From an uncultured Myxococcales bacterium (GTDB taxonomy: Bacteria; Myxococcota_A; UBA9042; DTJE01), in assembly GCA_903857665.1 (NCBI GenBank), contig CAIOFV010000065.1, positions 25,951-89,950 of the forward strand: a stretch of DNA of 64,000 nt, in the 5' to 3' direction. Under the pieces are notes generated by a model that was not told the DNA's origin, did no database searches, and was given only the letters and a program-made list of their open reading frames with translations. The position numbers and the translations under genes were made by a program. Of this stretch, positions 1-8,749 are shown one piece after another; the first letter of the stretch is position 1, and each line of letters opens with the position of its first letter.

Positions 1-1
1 C

Positions 2-409
2 CTGCTGGGGTGGGTGCGCCAGGGCCTGCCGGTCCTTCCCGCGTCGGACTGGCGCGTGGTCCGACGCTACCTGGACCCCGCGGCCGCGAACCCCTTCCAG
101 TCGGACATCGTCCCGCTGGACGACGGCCAGACGCTCTTCGACCTGCCGGGCTGGCGGGTGATCACGACACCGGGCCACTCCGACTGCTCGATGGCGCTGT
201 TCCACCGGCGATCCGGCTTCCTGATCACCGGCGACACGGTCCGCAACTACCTGGGCGGCGAATGGAACCCGCTGCAGGTCGATCCGGAACAGTTCGTGGC
301 CACCAAGGCCCTGCTGCGGGCCCTGCCCGTCCGCACGGTCTTCCCGGGTCACGGCCCGGTACTGGACGGCAAGGACGTGCTGGAACACCTGAAGACCGTG
401 CGCGCGTGA
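2..409 (+). CDS. MBL-fold metallo-hydrolase, C-terminal part
   Basis: The gene is cut by the left edge of the window and reads in frame from base 2. What remains is the C-terminal half of a metallo-beta-lactamase-fold hydrolase. TPGHSDCSMAL carries the metal-binding His, GDTV carries the Asp that bridges the two metals, and VFPGHGPVLDG carries the last His. The HxHxDH motif would lie upstream and is not visible. This half matches the glyoxalase II-like or lactonase-like MBL proteins, but the substrate cannot be told from this part. It converges on the OPT transporter, with 42 bases between the two stops. Confidence 0.85.
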   Translation: MLGWVRQGLPVLPASDWRVVRRYLDPAAANPFQSDIVPLDDGQTLFDLPGWRVITTPGHSDCSMALFHRRSGFLITGDTVRNYLGGEWNPLQVDPEQFVATKALLRALPVRTVFPGHGPVLDGKDVLEHLKTVRA

Positions 410-451
410 GATCAGGGCGGTTGCGCAGGGCGGGGAACGAGGCTGCGCGGC

Positions 452-2479
452 CTACTTCTTCGGCTTCAGCGCCTTCAGTGACGACGCGATCAGGTAGGCG
501 GCCAGGCCCAGGATGACCACGCCGCCGGTCCACTTCATGCCGAACCAGCCGGGCACGTCCGGCACCAGCTTGATTTCGGCGGTGACCAGGATGGCAAGCA
601 CGATGCCCATCAGGGCCTCGCCGGCCACGAATCCCGACGCCACCAGCAGGCCTCGGTTCGACACGTCCTCCAGCTCCTTGTCCGTCGTGGCGCCCTTGCG
701 CTTCGCGATCAGGCCGCCGACCCACTGGATCAGGCCGCCCGCGAAGATCGCCACGATGGTCGGGAACGGCAGGTACATGCCGACCGCGACCAGCATCGGG
801 CTGGGCACGCCCACCGCGATCAGGCCGATCGCGAACATCACGCCCATCAGGATCAGTTCCCACCGCAGCGATCCCGAAATGATGCCCTGGGCCGTGACGG
901 CCATCAGGTTCGCCTGCGGCGCGGGAAGCAGGTCGCCGCCCAGCCCGCCCGGGGTGGCCTTGTGCAGCAGGCTGATGACCGACACCAGGAACAGCGAGGA
1001 CGCCAGCACGCCGATGAAGCCGCCGATTTCCATGCGCCAGGGGGTTCCGCCCAGGTTGTACCCGACCTTCCAGTCCTGGGCCATGTCGCCGGCCACGCCG
1101 GCCACGCAGCACACCACCGTCGCGACGCCCAGCACGGCCAGCACACCGGTCCGCATGGCTTCCGACATCGACTTCCCGTCGGCCAGGTAGCCGCCGCCCA
1201 TGCCCAGCATGACCAGCAGCCCGGCCGCAATCAGCAGCGTCGACAAGGTCAGGCCCGAAATGGGGTTCGACGACGAGCCGATGATCGACACAAGGAAGCC
1301 CGCGACGGCCGCAAACAGGAAGGCCATGATGCCCATCACCAGGGTCACGATCAGGGACACGGCCAGCGAGCTGCACAACACGACGTACAGGCCGAACATC
1401 GCCATGGCCATCAGCGCGATGGCCGCGAACACGATCCGCATGTCCAGGTCCTTGTCCGTGCGCAGCACTTCCGGGCCGCCCGCCTTGCCACCGCCGACCG
1501 ACGTGAAGGACCGTGATATGCCGGCCGCGAGGTTCTTGCGCATCTTGAACAGGGTGAAGAACGCGCCGACGATCATCGCGCCGATGGCGATCATCTTGAT
1601 GTTCTGGTTGTACAGCGTGGACAGCCCGGCGAACCCGCCGTCGCCGCCGAACAGGCCGGCCCAGTTGCCCGACGCCACCAGGTCGTTCAGGTGCATCGAC
1701 ATCGCCGCGTCGCGGCTGGCCATCAAGTACAGCAGCACGGGCATCAGGAACATCCAGCCGAACACGCCGCCGGCCAGGGTGATGGCGCCGTACTTGGGCC
1801 CGATGATATAGCCGACCGCCAGGAAGGCCGGCGACGGGTCGGGGGTGAACACCGGGAACGCGCCCGACGACGTGTCGTTCAACTTGAACGCGCCGCGGAA
1901 CGAGCCGCCGAGGATCGGCACGCCGTTGCCGTTCTTGAAGAACTCGACCAGGCCGGCGATGCCCATGGCCGCGAACACCGAGCCCGCGCCCGAGGCCCCG
2001 CCCTGGCCGGCCTTGACGATTTCGGTACAGGCGACGCTTTCGGGGAACGGCAGGGTGGTGTCTTCCATGAACGTGCGACGCAGCAGGATCATCAGCAGCA
2101 CGCCCAGGAGGCCGCCCACAGCCAGCAGCGCCGTCGCCAGGAACCAGTTCGCCGAGAAGAGGTCCAGGTTGTCCCACGCGCCCACGATGATGAACGCGGG
2201 CACCGTGAAGATGGCGCCCGCGGCCAGGGCCTCGCCGACCGCGCCGGTGGTTCGCGCGATGTTCTCTTCCAGCACGTTGCCCTTGAACAGGCGCAGCACG
2301 GCCATCGAGATGACCGCCGCCGGGAAGGTCGCCGCCACCGTCATGCCGGCCTTCAGGCCGAGGTACGTGTTGGCCGCGCCCAGCACGATCGCCATCAGGG
2401 CGCCCAGCACCAGGGGCTGCCAGGTCAGTTCCTTCATGGTCGATTTCGGATCGACGTAGGGCTTGTACTCGTGCGCCAT
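452..2479 (-). CDS. OPT family oligopeptide transporter
   Basis: This is an integral membrane protein of about 675 residues with some 14-16 hydrophobic segments and the OPT-family pattern NTYLGLKAGMTVAATFPAAV near the N-terminus. OPT proteins import oligopeptides or metal-chelate compounds by proton symport; the substrate here is unknown. An ATG exists five codons upstream (2494), but the purine-rich GAAGGAGGGGGGA sits directly before the ATG at 2479, so I place the start there (MAHEYKPY). Internal motifs such as GGDLLPAPQANLMA and the glycine-rich helices fit the prokaryotic OPT branch. No partner genes are adjacent; the next gene upstream is a PfkB kinase on the same strand, 81 bases away. 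Confidence 0.92.
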   Translation of the reverse strand: MAHEYKPYVDPKSTMKELTWQPLVLGALMAIVLGAANTYLGLKAGMTVAATFPAAVISMAVLRLFKGNVLEENIARTTGAVGEALAAGAIFTVPAFIIVGAWDNLDLFSANWFLATALLAVGGLLGVLLMILLRRTFMEDTTLPFPESVACTEIVKAGQGGASGAGSVFAAMGIAGLVEFFKNGNGVPILGGSFRGAFKLNDTSSGAFPVFTPDPSPAFLAVGYIIGPKYGAITLAGGVFGWMFLMPVLLYLMASRDAAMSMHLNDLVASGNWAGLFGGDGGFAGLSTLYNQNIKMIAIGAMIVGAFFTLFKMRKNLAAGISRSFTSVGGGKAGGPEVLRTDKDLDMRIVFAAIALMAMAMFGLYVVLCSSLAVSLIVTLVMGIMAFLFAAVAGFLVSIIGSSSNPISGLTLSTLLIAAGLLVMLGMGGGYLADGKSMSEAMRTGVLAVLGVATVVCCVAGVAGDMAQDWKVGYNLGGTPWRMEIGGFIGVLASSLFLVSVISLLHKATPGGLGGDLLPAPQANLMAVTAQGIISGSLRWELILMGVMFAIGLIAVGVPSPMLVAVGMYLPFPTIVAIFAGGLIQWVGGLIAKRKGATTDKELEDVSNRGLLVASGFVAGEALMGIVLAILVTAEIKLVPDVPGWFGMKWTGGVVILGLAAYLIASSLKALKPKK

Positions 2480-2560
2480 TCCCCCCTCCTTCACGAACCG
2501 TCGGCCGAGGGTATCCCAGCGCGCGAGAGAGTGTCCAGCGGAAAGACGGGCTGGGATTCC

Positions 2561-3430
2561 CTAGAGATCGGCGAGGAGAGAGGGGTCCACGACCGTGCCG
2601 CCCCGGATGCCCACGATGCGCGACGCGACCCTCGCCGCAAACGCCAGCATGTCGTTCGAGGCCATGCCGCGCAGTCGCGCCACCAGCAGCCCCGTCAGGA
2701 AGGAGTCGCCCGCGCCCGTCAGGTCCAGTACCGGGACCGGGAGGGCCTCCACCTGCACGGCGGCGCCATCGAGGATCCCGAAGGCCCCCCGGGGACCGTC
2801 CGTGACGACCACGTCCACGGATGCGCCCGCCAGACGCGCGACGGCGTCCTCGGCGGGAAGGCCCGTCGCCACCTCGGCCTCGTTGCGGTTCAGGACCAGC
2901 AGGTCGAACGGCTGCGTCCGCTCGCGACCCAGGAGTTCCAGGTGGGGCGCGGACCAGCAACCGGACACCGCGATCCTGGCGCCTTTCGCCCGGACCTCCG
3001 CGACGCGGCCCGGGACGGTGTATGCCTCCTTCACGCCACCCACCAGCACCCACGGGGCGACCGGGATTTCCGGCACGTGGTCCAGGCACGCGTGGTCGCC
3101 GGCGCTGATGAACGACCTGTCGGAACCATCGGACAGCACCAGCGACAGGAACGGGTCGGGACGCGACGGCCAGGTCACCGAGCGGATGCCCAGCCGGAGC
3201 ATCAATGCCTCCGCCGCCAGGTCCACCATGCCGCCGCCCGACGGGTGGACCAGCGTCACGTCGATGCCCAGCGCGGCCGCCACCGACGCGGCGTTCATTT
3301 CGCCCCCGAAGCCGGTCGGGATGGCATCGACGTACCGTTCCTGGCCGGGGGCCGGCAGGGGTTCCAGGGCCGGCAGAAAGACCTCGAAGAAGACGGGGCC
3401 CACGACGGTCAGGCGGGGACGCGGTATCAC
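2561..3430 (-). CDS. PfkB-family carbohydrate kinase
   Basis: This is a ribokinase-fold sugar or nucleoside kinase of about 289 residues. The C-terminal signature LDLTGAGDSFLTGLL carries the anion hole and catalytic Asp (GAGD), and GFGGEMNAASVAAALG is the N-terminal GG motif of the family. LVLNRNEAEVATG is the usual NxxE region. The open frame continues far upstream into repeat sequence, so the long reading is not real. I chose the GTG at 3430, which has AGGTG five bases before it. The substrate is not predictable; short PfkB kinases of this kind act on fructose, ribose, inosine or aminoimidazole riboside. Just upstream of its start lie two copies of a 73-bp hairpin repeat. Confidence 0.87.
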   Translation of the reverse strand: MIPRPRLTVVGPVFFEVFLPALEPLPAPGQERYVDAIPTGFGGEMNAASVAAALGIDVTLVHPSGGGMVDLAAEALMLRLGIRSVTWPSRPDPFLSLVLSDGSDRSFISAGDHACLDHVPEIPVAPWVLVGGVKEAYTVPGRVAEVRAKGARIAVSGCWSAPHLELLGRERTQPFDLLVLNRNEAEVATGLPAEDAVARLAGASVDVVVTDGPRGAFGILDGAAVQVEALPVPVLDLTGAGDSFLTGLLVARLRGMASNDMLAFAARVASRIVGIRGGTVVDPSLLADL

Positions 3431-3446
3431 GTTCACCTCAATGCAG

Positions 3447-3519
3447 CCGCCCGAGCACGGAGGCGGAGGCGAGGGATTGCGCATGCAATCTCTTGCCGCA
3501 GACGGAGTCGCCTCGGGCC
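3447..3519. repeat. REP-like hairpin repeat, copy 1
   Basis: This is a 73-bp unit repeated at 3532-3604 with no difference that I can see. It opens with GCCCGAG and closes with CTCGGGC. Its centre GATTGCGCATGCAATC is a 6-bp stem with a GCAT loop, extended to about 13 bp with two G-T pairs. The whole unit therefore folds on itself as one long imperfect hairpin. It lies in the 322-bp gap between the start of the PfkB gene and the next lipoprotein gene. It resembles a REP or BIME element. Confidence 0.8.
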
Positions 3520-3531
3520 CACTCAACACCC

Positions 3532-3604
3532 CCGCCCGAGCACGGAGGCGGAGGCGAGGGATTGCGCATGCAATCTCTTGCCGCAGACGGAGTCGCCTCG
3601 GGCC
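3532..3604. repeat. REP-like hairpin repeat, copy 2
   Basis: This is the second copy of the 73-bp hairpin unit. It starts 85 bp after copy 1 and is separated from it by 12 bp (CACTCAACACCC region). Both copies are in the same orientation. The stem arms and the GCAT loop are identical. The following 148 bp up to the lipoprotein start contain only a possible -10 box. Confidence 0.8.
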
Positions 3605-3720
3605 GATCCAGAGTTCCCGGCGAAGCGTAGCCGAGCGGCGGCGGGGCGGCAAGGCAGGGATGGTTCCGCGCTGCCGATGGAGCGAGTCCCTCCGGACTCG
3701 CCCTCGGCCCGGGTTCGCGG

Positions 3721-3726
3721 TAGAAT
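3721..3726 (+). promoter_or_regulatory. Possible -10 box of lipoprotein gene
   Basis: TAGAAT lies 26 bases before the ATG of the lipoprotein gene. Similar hexamers stand at nearly the same distance before other lipoprotein genes here: TAGAAT at 10657, TATGAT at 20416 and TATACT at 47996. No good -35 box is seen at 17 bp, so this rests on position and repetition only. Confidence 0.35.
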
Positions 3727-3752
3727 CCGCCGGACCGCATCGAGGACGTCGC

Positions 3753-5117
3753 ATGATGCTCCGGAACCTCCTCGCAGCCTCCCTGCTGGCCGCCCTGCTC
3801 GTCGCGTGCGGGGGGGGCGGCAGCGGGACCGACCTCGGGCCCGACGAGGACCTGCCTCCGGTCGCCCTCCCCGACATCCCGGCCAACGAAGCGGGGCAGC
3901 GCGACCTGGTGGACGCGACGCCGGATGAGCGTCCCGAGGCGACCGATCCGGGGAAGGACCTGCACCAGGACCTGGGACACGAGGCCATCGCGGACCCGGG
4001 CGAAGACCCCGCGGGCGAGGCGACGGACGAGGCTCCCACGGACGACGGCCTGGCCGGGGATCCCGACCCCGGTCCCACCGATCCGGGCCCGCCCGACCCC
4101 GGCGCGCCGGACGTCCCCTGTGCCGCGCCCTGCGAGGAAGGCAGCATCTGCGTGCAGGGCACCTGCATGCCGTGCAACACCGACCTGCGGTGCGGCACGA
4201 CGTGCCGGCCCTGCTCGGGCAAGACGATCCACTGCCTGGAGGGCGTGTGCATCCAGTGCCTGTCGGACGTCGAGTGCGCCCTCGACTCGTTCTGCTCGTC
4301 GAACACCTGCAAGAAATGCTCGGACATCGACGACCCCAACCACTGCGGGCGCACCTGCGACGTCTGCGGTGGCGAGGCGCCCACGTGCAGCGGCGGACTG
4401 TGCGCCTGCACGGCCGGGTCCTGCAAGACGGGCCGGCACTGCGTGGACATCGCCTGCCTGCCCTGCAACGTCTCCGATGCCTGCGGGACGGCGTGCACGC
4501 CCTGCGACCCCGACCACCCGTTCTGCGTGGCCGGCGCCCGGTGCGCGGCCTGCCGCGACGACAACGACTGCGGCACGGGCCTGCAGTGCCACAACGACGC
4601 CTGCGTGCCGGAATGCCGGCCGCCGGTGGAGGCGTGCACCACCGACGCGACCCCGGGCGGTGCGGGATGCGGCGCCGCGGTGCGGCTGGGCCGGGCCACC
4701 GCGACCGCCACGATTACGGACTACGACTACCTGCTGTACGCCCACGCGAACTCCGACGACACGTCGGGCGCCTGCCCGGGCGACGGGCCCGACAAGACCT
4801 ACTCGGTGTGGCTGGCCAAGGGCGAGTCGATAGACGTGACGGGCATCCCCGACCTGGACCCCAACAACAGCACCTATCCGGACCTGGTGCTGAAGCTGTA
4901 CACCGGGACGGTGTGCGCCCCCGGGGGCGGCACCCCCCGAACCTGTGTCGATGCGGGGGGGGCTGGCGCGGTCGAGACGCTGTCGTTCACGGCGGATGCT
5001 GCCGGCTGGTACTCCCTCGTCGTGGACAGCACGAACGCCTACTACGGGGACTACGGGTACTTCTACCTCCAGGTGACGCTCCACTCGCTGCGGTCTGACG
5101 CGTGCTGCGGCCCCTGA
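3753..5117 (+). CDS. Cys-rich secreted lipoprotein
   Basis: The product of 454 residues starts with a lipoprotein signal (LLVAC, lipidated Cys19), followed by about 100 residues rich in Asp, Pro and Glu that act as a linker. Residues 115-290 are dense in Cys, with repeated short modules of the type CxxGxCxPC. The C-terminal 160 residues look like a beta-sandwich of the kind found in bacterial pre-peptidase C-terminal domains (SIDVTGIPDLDPNN, then AAGWYSLVVDS). I do not recognise a specific function; an outer-surface adhesin or structural protein is likely. GAGGAC before the ATG at 3753 supports the start. The gene stands alone. Confidence 0.85.
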   Translation: MMLRNLLAASLLAALLVACGGGGSGTDLGPDEDLPPVALPDIPANEAGQRDLVDATPDERPEATDPGKDLHQDLGHEAIADPGEDPAGEATDEAPTDDGLAGDPDPGPTDPGPPDPGAPDVPCAAPCEEGSICVQGTCMPCNTDLRCGTTCRPCSGKTIHCLEGVCIQCLSDVECALDSFCSSNTCKKCSDIDDPNHCGRTCDVCGGEAPTCSGGLCACTAGSCKTGRHCVDIACLPCNVSDACGTACTPCDPDHPFCVAGARCAACRDDNDCGTGLQCHNDACVPECRPPVEACTTDATPGGAGCGAAVRLGRATATATITDYDYLLYAHANSDDTSGACPGDGPDKTYSVWLAKGESIDVTGIPDLDPNNSTYPDLVLKLYTGTVCAPGGGTPRTCVDAGGAGAVETLSFTADAAGWYSLVVDSTNAYYGDYGYFYLQVTLHSLRSDACCGP

Positions 5118-5156
5118 CCCCCATCGGATGAACGCCCCGGCCGCGGACCCGGCACC

Positions 5157-5185
5157 TTGTGCCTGCCGGCTTGCACCCGTATCCT
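5157..5185 (+). promoter_or_regulatory. Sigma-70-like promoter
   Basis: TTGTGC (5157-5162) and TATCCT (5180-5185) are 17 bp apart and lie 30 bases before the ATG at 5216. They fit a housekeeping promoter for the second Cys-rich lipoprotein, which would then have a short leader holding the TTGGAGG ribosome site. Confidence 0.5.
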
Positions 5186-5215
5186 TCGGGAAGGAATCGA
5201 GATTTGGAGGCATCC

Positions 5216-6400
5216 ATGCGTCGGGTCCTGGCGACCGCGATCGTGGCGGCGTCCCTGCTGGCCGGCTGCGAAACGAAGGGACCGTCCCTGGGCGACGCGA
5301 TCCCGGACCCGGGTCCGCAGGACGTTCCCGGCGACACGGCGCTGCCTGACGTTCCGGACGACACGGGCCCCCGGGATGCGTTCGACGCGGACGGGACGGG
5401 CGACGTCCCCGCGGACGCTCTTGCCGATACTCCGCCCGACACCACCCCCGACACCGCCCCCGACGCCTGCAGCCCCGTCGCGTGCGCGCTGTTCTGCCCG
5501 CATGGCTTCGCGATGGATGCGTCCGGCTGCGAGATCTGCGCCTGCCGGGACTGCCAGGCCGCGAAGGACTGCACGTCGTTCCCGTATCCCTGCGACACCC
5601 CGTTCTGCAGCGAGTCCGGCACGTGCCTGTGCGACTGCACGACCCAGGTCCCGCAGGACTACGCCTGCCCCGACGGCACCCTCGTGCCCTGGTGCGCCTG
5701 CGGCCCGCTGGGCCGGGACTGCATCGCCCGCCCCGAGGAGCGCTGCCCCTCCCTCTGCAACCCGGGCCAGGCGGAACCGTATCCGTGCGCCGACGGCTCG
5801 ACGGTCCCCTGGTGTTCGTGCGCCCGGGACGACTGCGTTCCCGAGTGCCGCAACGGCGGCACCGACGCCGAGGGCTGGTACGACCCCTGCACCGACGCCC
5901 CCATCGCCAACCGCGCCTGCCAGTCCTGCCGCCCCTTCTGCCAGGCCATTGGCACCCGCTCCGAGGGGTGGTACGACGACTGTGGCGGAGGCCGGATCGA
6001 GTGGGCGTTCTGCGCCCCGCGGCGAACCTGCGACGACAACGCGCCCGGCGCCTGCCCTGACAGCGCCTGCACCCCCCTGGACCCGCCGGTGACCTGGGCC
6101 TGCCCCGACGGAACCGCGGTGCCCGAGTGCGCGTGCGACAAAGGCACCTGGGCCTGCGCCGCGACCCCTTGGGCCGGCTGCACGGACCACGCGACACCCT
6201 GCGTCGGCGAGGGCGGAGGCACGAGGCTGTCCAACCCGTCCCAGTGCTGCCCGGGGTTCGCGATGATCGGCGCGGCCTCCTGGGACGGCGCACAGTGCCA
6301 ATACCCGGACTGCCTGTGCGCGCTGTGCACCTACTGCGGCGACGGCCACTGCGTGCCGCCGGAAAACCGGTGCAACTGCCCCGACGACTGCATGCCCTGA
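5216..6400 (+). CDS. Cys-rich secreted lipoprotein
   Basis: The product of 394 residues has an excellent lipobox (LLAGC, Cys18), then an Asp/Pro/Thr linker of about 65 residues. The rest is a Cys-rich region of repeated short units (CPDGTxVPWCxC, C-x-C-x-DC). The unit WACPDGTAVPECAC and its relatives occur at least four times. A longer frame starts at 5159, but TTGGAGG is correctly spaced for the ATG at 5216. Function is unknown. The gene follows the first Cys-rich lipoprotein by 98 bases in the same direction and appears to have its own promoter. It converges on the ASH-type lipoprotein with 60 bases between the stops. Confidence 0.84.
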   Translation: MRRVLATAIVAASLLAGCETKGPSLGDAIPDPGPQDVPGDTALPDVPDDTGPRDAFDADGTGDVPADALADTPPDTTPDTAPDACSPVACALFCPHGFAMDASGCEICACRDCQAAKDCTSFPYPCDTPFCSESGTCLCDCTTQVPQDYACPDGTLVPWCACGPLGRDCIARPEERCPSLCNPGQAEPYPCADGSTVPWCSCARDDCVPECRNGGTDAEGWYDPCTDAPIANRACQSCRPFCQAIGTRSEGWYDDCGGGRIEWAFCAPRRTCDDNAPGACPDSACTPLDPPVTWACPDGTAVPECACDKGTWACAATPWAGCTDHATPCVGEGGGTRLSNPSQCCPGFAMIGAASWDGAQCQYPDCLCALCTYCGDGHCVPPENRCNCPDDCMP

Positions 6401-6460
6401 CCTGCGGCGCGGCTTGCGCCGGCGCGGCTCCACGGCGCCGATCCCGCCCCTGCGCGCGAA

Positions 6461-7654
6461 TCAGGTTTCGCAGATCCACGTGAGGATGAGCGTGTGGCAG
6501 CCGGCATCGTGCCAGCCGCTGCCGTCCGGGTAGGTGATGTGGTCCACCTCCCAGCCCCGGATCTCCAGGTGGTCCCAGGGCTGGATGCGCCGGACCCACG
6601 CCCGGACCCGGTCGTCGATGGGGAATGCGTGGACGTTCAGGAAGAGGTCGCCCGGGTTGCCGCCGCAGTTGCACCAGCCTTCGTGGCCGGATTCGCCGCA
6701 CGGGCAAGCCGGATCCGCCAGCCCCCCCGACGTCAGCAGGAAGTCGCCGATCAGCGGCGCCTGGTTGTCGTAGTACCACCGGTCCCGGATGGTGCCCGCG
6801 TATGACGAAATGACGTCCGATTCCAGCACGACGGTCCACGCCTTCGTGACCAGCACCGGATCCGGGTCGGCGGGATGGCCTTCCGAGCACCGGGGGAACA
6901 GCCGTTCGCCGGTCGCGGTCATCGGGACCACGACGGATCGGCCGTCCGCCTTCACTTCCAGCGAGGCCGCGAATTCCCCGCCGTCCCCTGCCTTGAACGA
7001 CACGGGAATCGCGATCGCCGCGCCCGGGCCCAGCGGCGACGGGAGCACCAGGTCGGGGACGCCGATCCCGAACCCGGGATCCCCCCCGGGCATCACGCCT
7101 GCCGATTCGACCTCGACGTCCTGCGACCCCACGTTCCAGCAGGTCACGTTGCCGTGCCGCACCTGTCCCTGCAAGGTGGACGGGAAGACCACGGTCGTCG
7201 GGACGCACCGCACCGGCGCGTCGCACGTCCCGCCGGCAGCCAGCGGCACGTCGATCCCGAACGGCGCGACGTCGAAGATCAGCGACAGGGTGGCGGTGGC
7301 CAGGCACCCGCAGCCGCCCGGGGCGTCGGCCCTGGGCACGAACGCGATGTCCATGGCGACGGGCCGGTTCGCGGGAAGGCTTTCCGGCAGGTTCCCGACG
7401 ACCTCGAAGGTGCCGCAAGCCGACTCAAGCAGCACGATATCGGCACCGACCAGCCGCGCCGAGGCCGACCCCTCGTTGGTCACGCGGACGGTCAGGCGCG
7501 CGGCGGGGCCTCCCGGTTCGACCCCCTCCCAGGCCAGTTCCGCCGGTTCCGCAAGAAAGGGCCCCGCGGACCCCGCCTGGCAGGCCACCAGGAGGGGCAC
7601 GATCGCGGCCAAGGCACACCGCAGTCCCCTGGGCAGCGTCGCGCGCTCGGTCAT
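6461..7654 (-). CDS. Lipoprotein with ASH-like domains
   Basis: This protein of 397 residues begins with a lipoprotein signal (LLVAC, Cys25). It continues with two beta-rich segments resembling ASPM-SPD-2-Hydin or choice-of-anchor-D domains: LTVRVTNEGSASARLV, and later TCWNVGSQDVEVES with IPVSFKAGDGGEFAASLEV. The C-terminal third has several Cys and Trp residues and no match I recognise. The ATG overlaps the stop of the PilT-like gene upstream (ATGA), so it is the third gene of that operon. A role near the pilus or in surface motility is possible but is inferred from the operon only. Confidence 0.82.
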   Translation of the reverse strand: MTERATLPRGLRCALAAIVPLLVACQAGSAGPFLAEPAELAWEGVEPGGPAARLTVRVTNEGSASARLVGADIVLLESACGTFEVVGNLPESLPANRPVAMDIAFVPRADAPGGCGCLATATLSLIFDVAPFGIDVPLAAGGTCDAPVRCVPTTVVFPSTLQGQVRHGNVTCWNVGSQDVEVESAGVMPGGDPGFGIGVPDLVLPSPLGPGAAIAIPVSFKAGDGGEFAASLEVKADGRSVVVPMTATGERLFPRCSEGHPADPDPVLVTKAWTVVLESDVISSYAGTIRDRWYYDNQAPLIGDFLLTSGGLADPACPCGESGHEGWCNCGGNPGDLFLNVHAFPIDDRVRAWVRRIQPWDHLEIRGWEVDHITYPDGSGWHDAGCHTLILTWICET

Positions 7655-8730
7655 AGCGTGATTCCATCGACCGCCAGAGACTTGCGGAACGCGATCTTGT
7701 CCAGGGCGCGGTCGAAGGCCTCCCGGGGGTCCACCTCGCGGCGGCGTACCAGGTCCAGGATCGAGTCGTCCATCGACACCATGCCCAGCCGCTTCCCGGT
7801 CTTGATGGCGGTGTCCACCAGGTGCGGCTTCCCTTCGCGGATCATGTTCGGCAGGCCCACGGTCCAGAACAGCAGCTCGACCGCCGGCACGCGGCCGCCG
7901 GACCGCCGGGGCAGCAACTGCTGGGCCAGGATGCCTTTCAGGACGCCCGCGAACATCCCGCGCACGGCGTCCTGCTCGGCCGTCGGGAACACGTTCACCA
8001 TGCGGTCCACCGTCCGCGACGCGCTGTTCGTGTGCATGGTCGCCAGCACCAGGATGCCGGTCTCCGCCGCCTGCAGGGCCATCGTGATCGTTTCCAGGTC
8101 CCGCAATTCGCCGACGAGGATCACGTCCGGATCCTCGCGCATCGCCAGCCGCAGCGCATCGGCGAACGTGCGCGCGGAGGTGCCGATTTCGCGCTGGGTG
8201 ATGCGGCTGCTGATGTTCGTGTGGACGTGCTCGATGGGGTCCTCGATGGTCAGGATGTGCAGGCGCCGCGAACGGTTCAGGAAGTCGATCAGCGACGCCA
8301 GCGTGGTGCTCTTGCCCGAACCGGTCGGCCCGGTGATCAGCACCAGCCCGTTCGGGTACTCGACCAGCCGGGACACCTGGGTCGGCAGCCCCAGGTCCTC
8401 GAAGGCCAGCGCGCTGTCCGGCACGTGGCGGAACACCCCTGCCGGGCCGCGCTCCTGCCGGAAGAGGTTCACCCGGAACCGCCCGATGCCCACGGCATCG
8501 TAGGCCCAGTCCAGATCCCCGGTGGCCTTGAACTCCGCCCAGGGCCCCTCGGGCACCACCTCGGACAGCCACTCCTGGAAATCGTCCGCGCTGACGGCCT
8601 TCATGCGAAGGGGCGACATCTGGCCCACGACCCGCAGGATGGGCGGATGCCCGGTGGCCAGGTGAAGGTCCGACGCCCCCATCTCCACCGCGATTTCCAG
8701 CAGGTCGTCGATGCGCGGCCGTGTCGGCAC
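7651..8730 (-). CDS. PilT/PilU-like pilus retraction ATPase
   Basis: This hexameric secretion-type ATPase of 359 residues has Walker A GPTGSGKS (Lys140), the Asp box LTIEDPIEH, Walker B DPDVILVGELRD and the His box LATMHTNSA. The PilT hallmark AIRNLIRE is not exact: the corresponding region near the C-terminus reads GLPNMIREGK. PilT enzymes hydrolyse ATP to depolymerise type IV pili at the inner membrane. The start is GTG with GGAGAC upstream. It follows the HEAT-PilT gene by 20 bases and overlaps the ASH lipoprotein by 4 bases, so the three genes form an operon. Assignment between PilT and PilU is open. No other pilus genes are in the window. Confidence 0.9.
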   Translation of the reverse strand: MPTRPRIDDLLEIAVEMGASDLHLATGHPPILRVVGQMSPLRMKAVSADDFQEWLSEVVPEGPWAEFKATGDLDWAYDAVGIGRFRVNLFRQERGPAGVFRHVPDSALAFEDLGLPTQVSRLVEYPNGLVLITGPTGSGKSTTLASLIDFLNRSRRLHILTIEDPIEHVHTNISSRITQREIGTSARTFADALRLAMREDPDVILVGELRDLETITMALQAAETGILVLATMHTNSASRTVDRMVNVFPTAEQDAVRGMFAGVLKGILAQQLLPRRSGGRVPAVELLFWTVGLPNMIREGKPHLVDTAIKTGKRLGMVSMDDSILDLVRRREVDPREAFDRALDKIAFRKSLAVDGITL

Positions 8731-8749
8731 GTTCGTCTCCCCGGATGCG

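Noticed and set aside
225..3089. Very long minus-strand open frame of 954 codons over the OPT transporter
   Set aside because: It is a high-GC shadow: its protein is almost only Gly, Arg, Pro and Ala, while another frame of the same strand encodes a clear OPT transporter.
3447..3604. CRISPR array
   Set aside because: Only two units of 73 bp with a 12-bp spacer, each unit self-complementary, and no cas genes.
1691..3928. Plus-strand open frame of 745 codons
   Set aside because: Low-complexity His/Arg/Gln sequence, antisense to OPT and PfkB genes; no ribosome site and no family.
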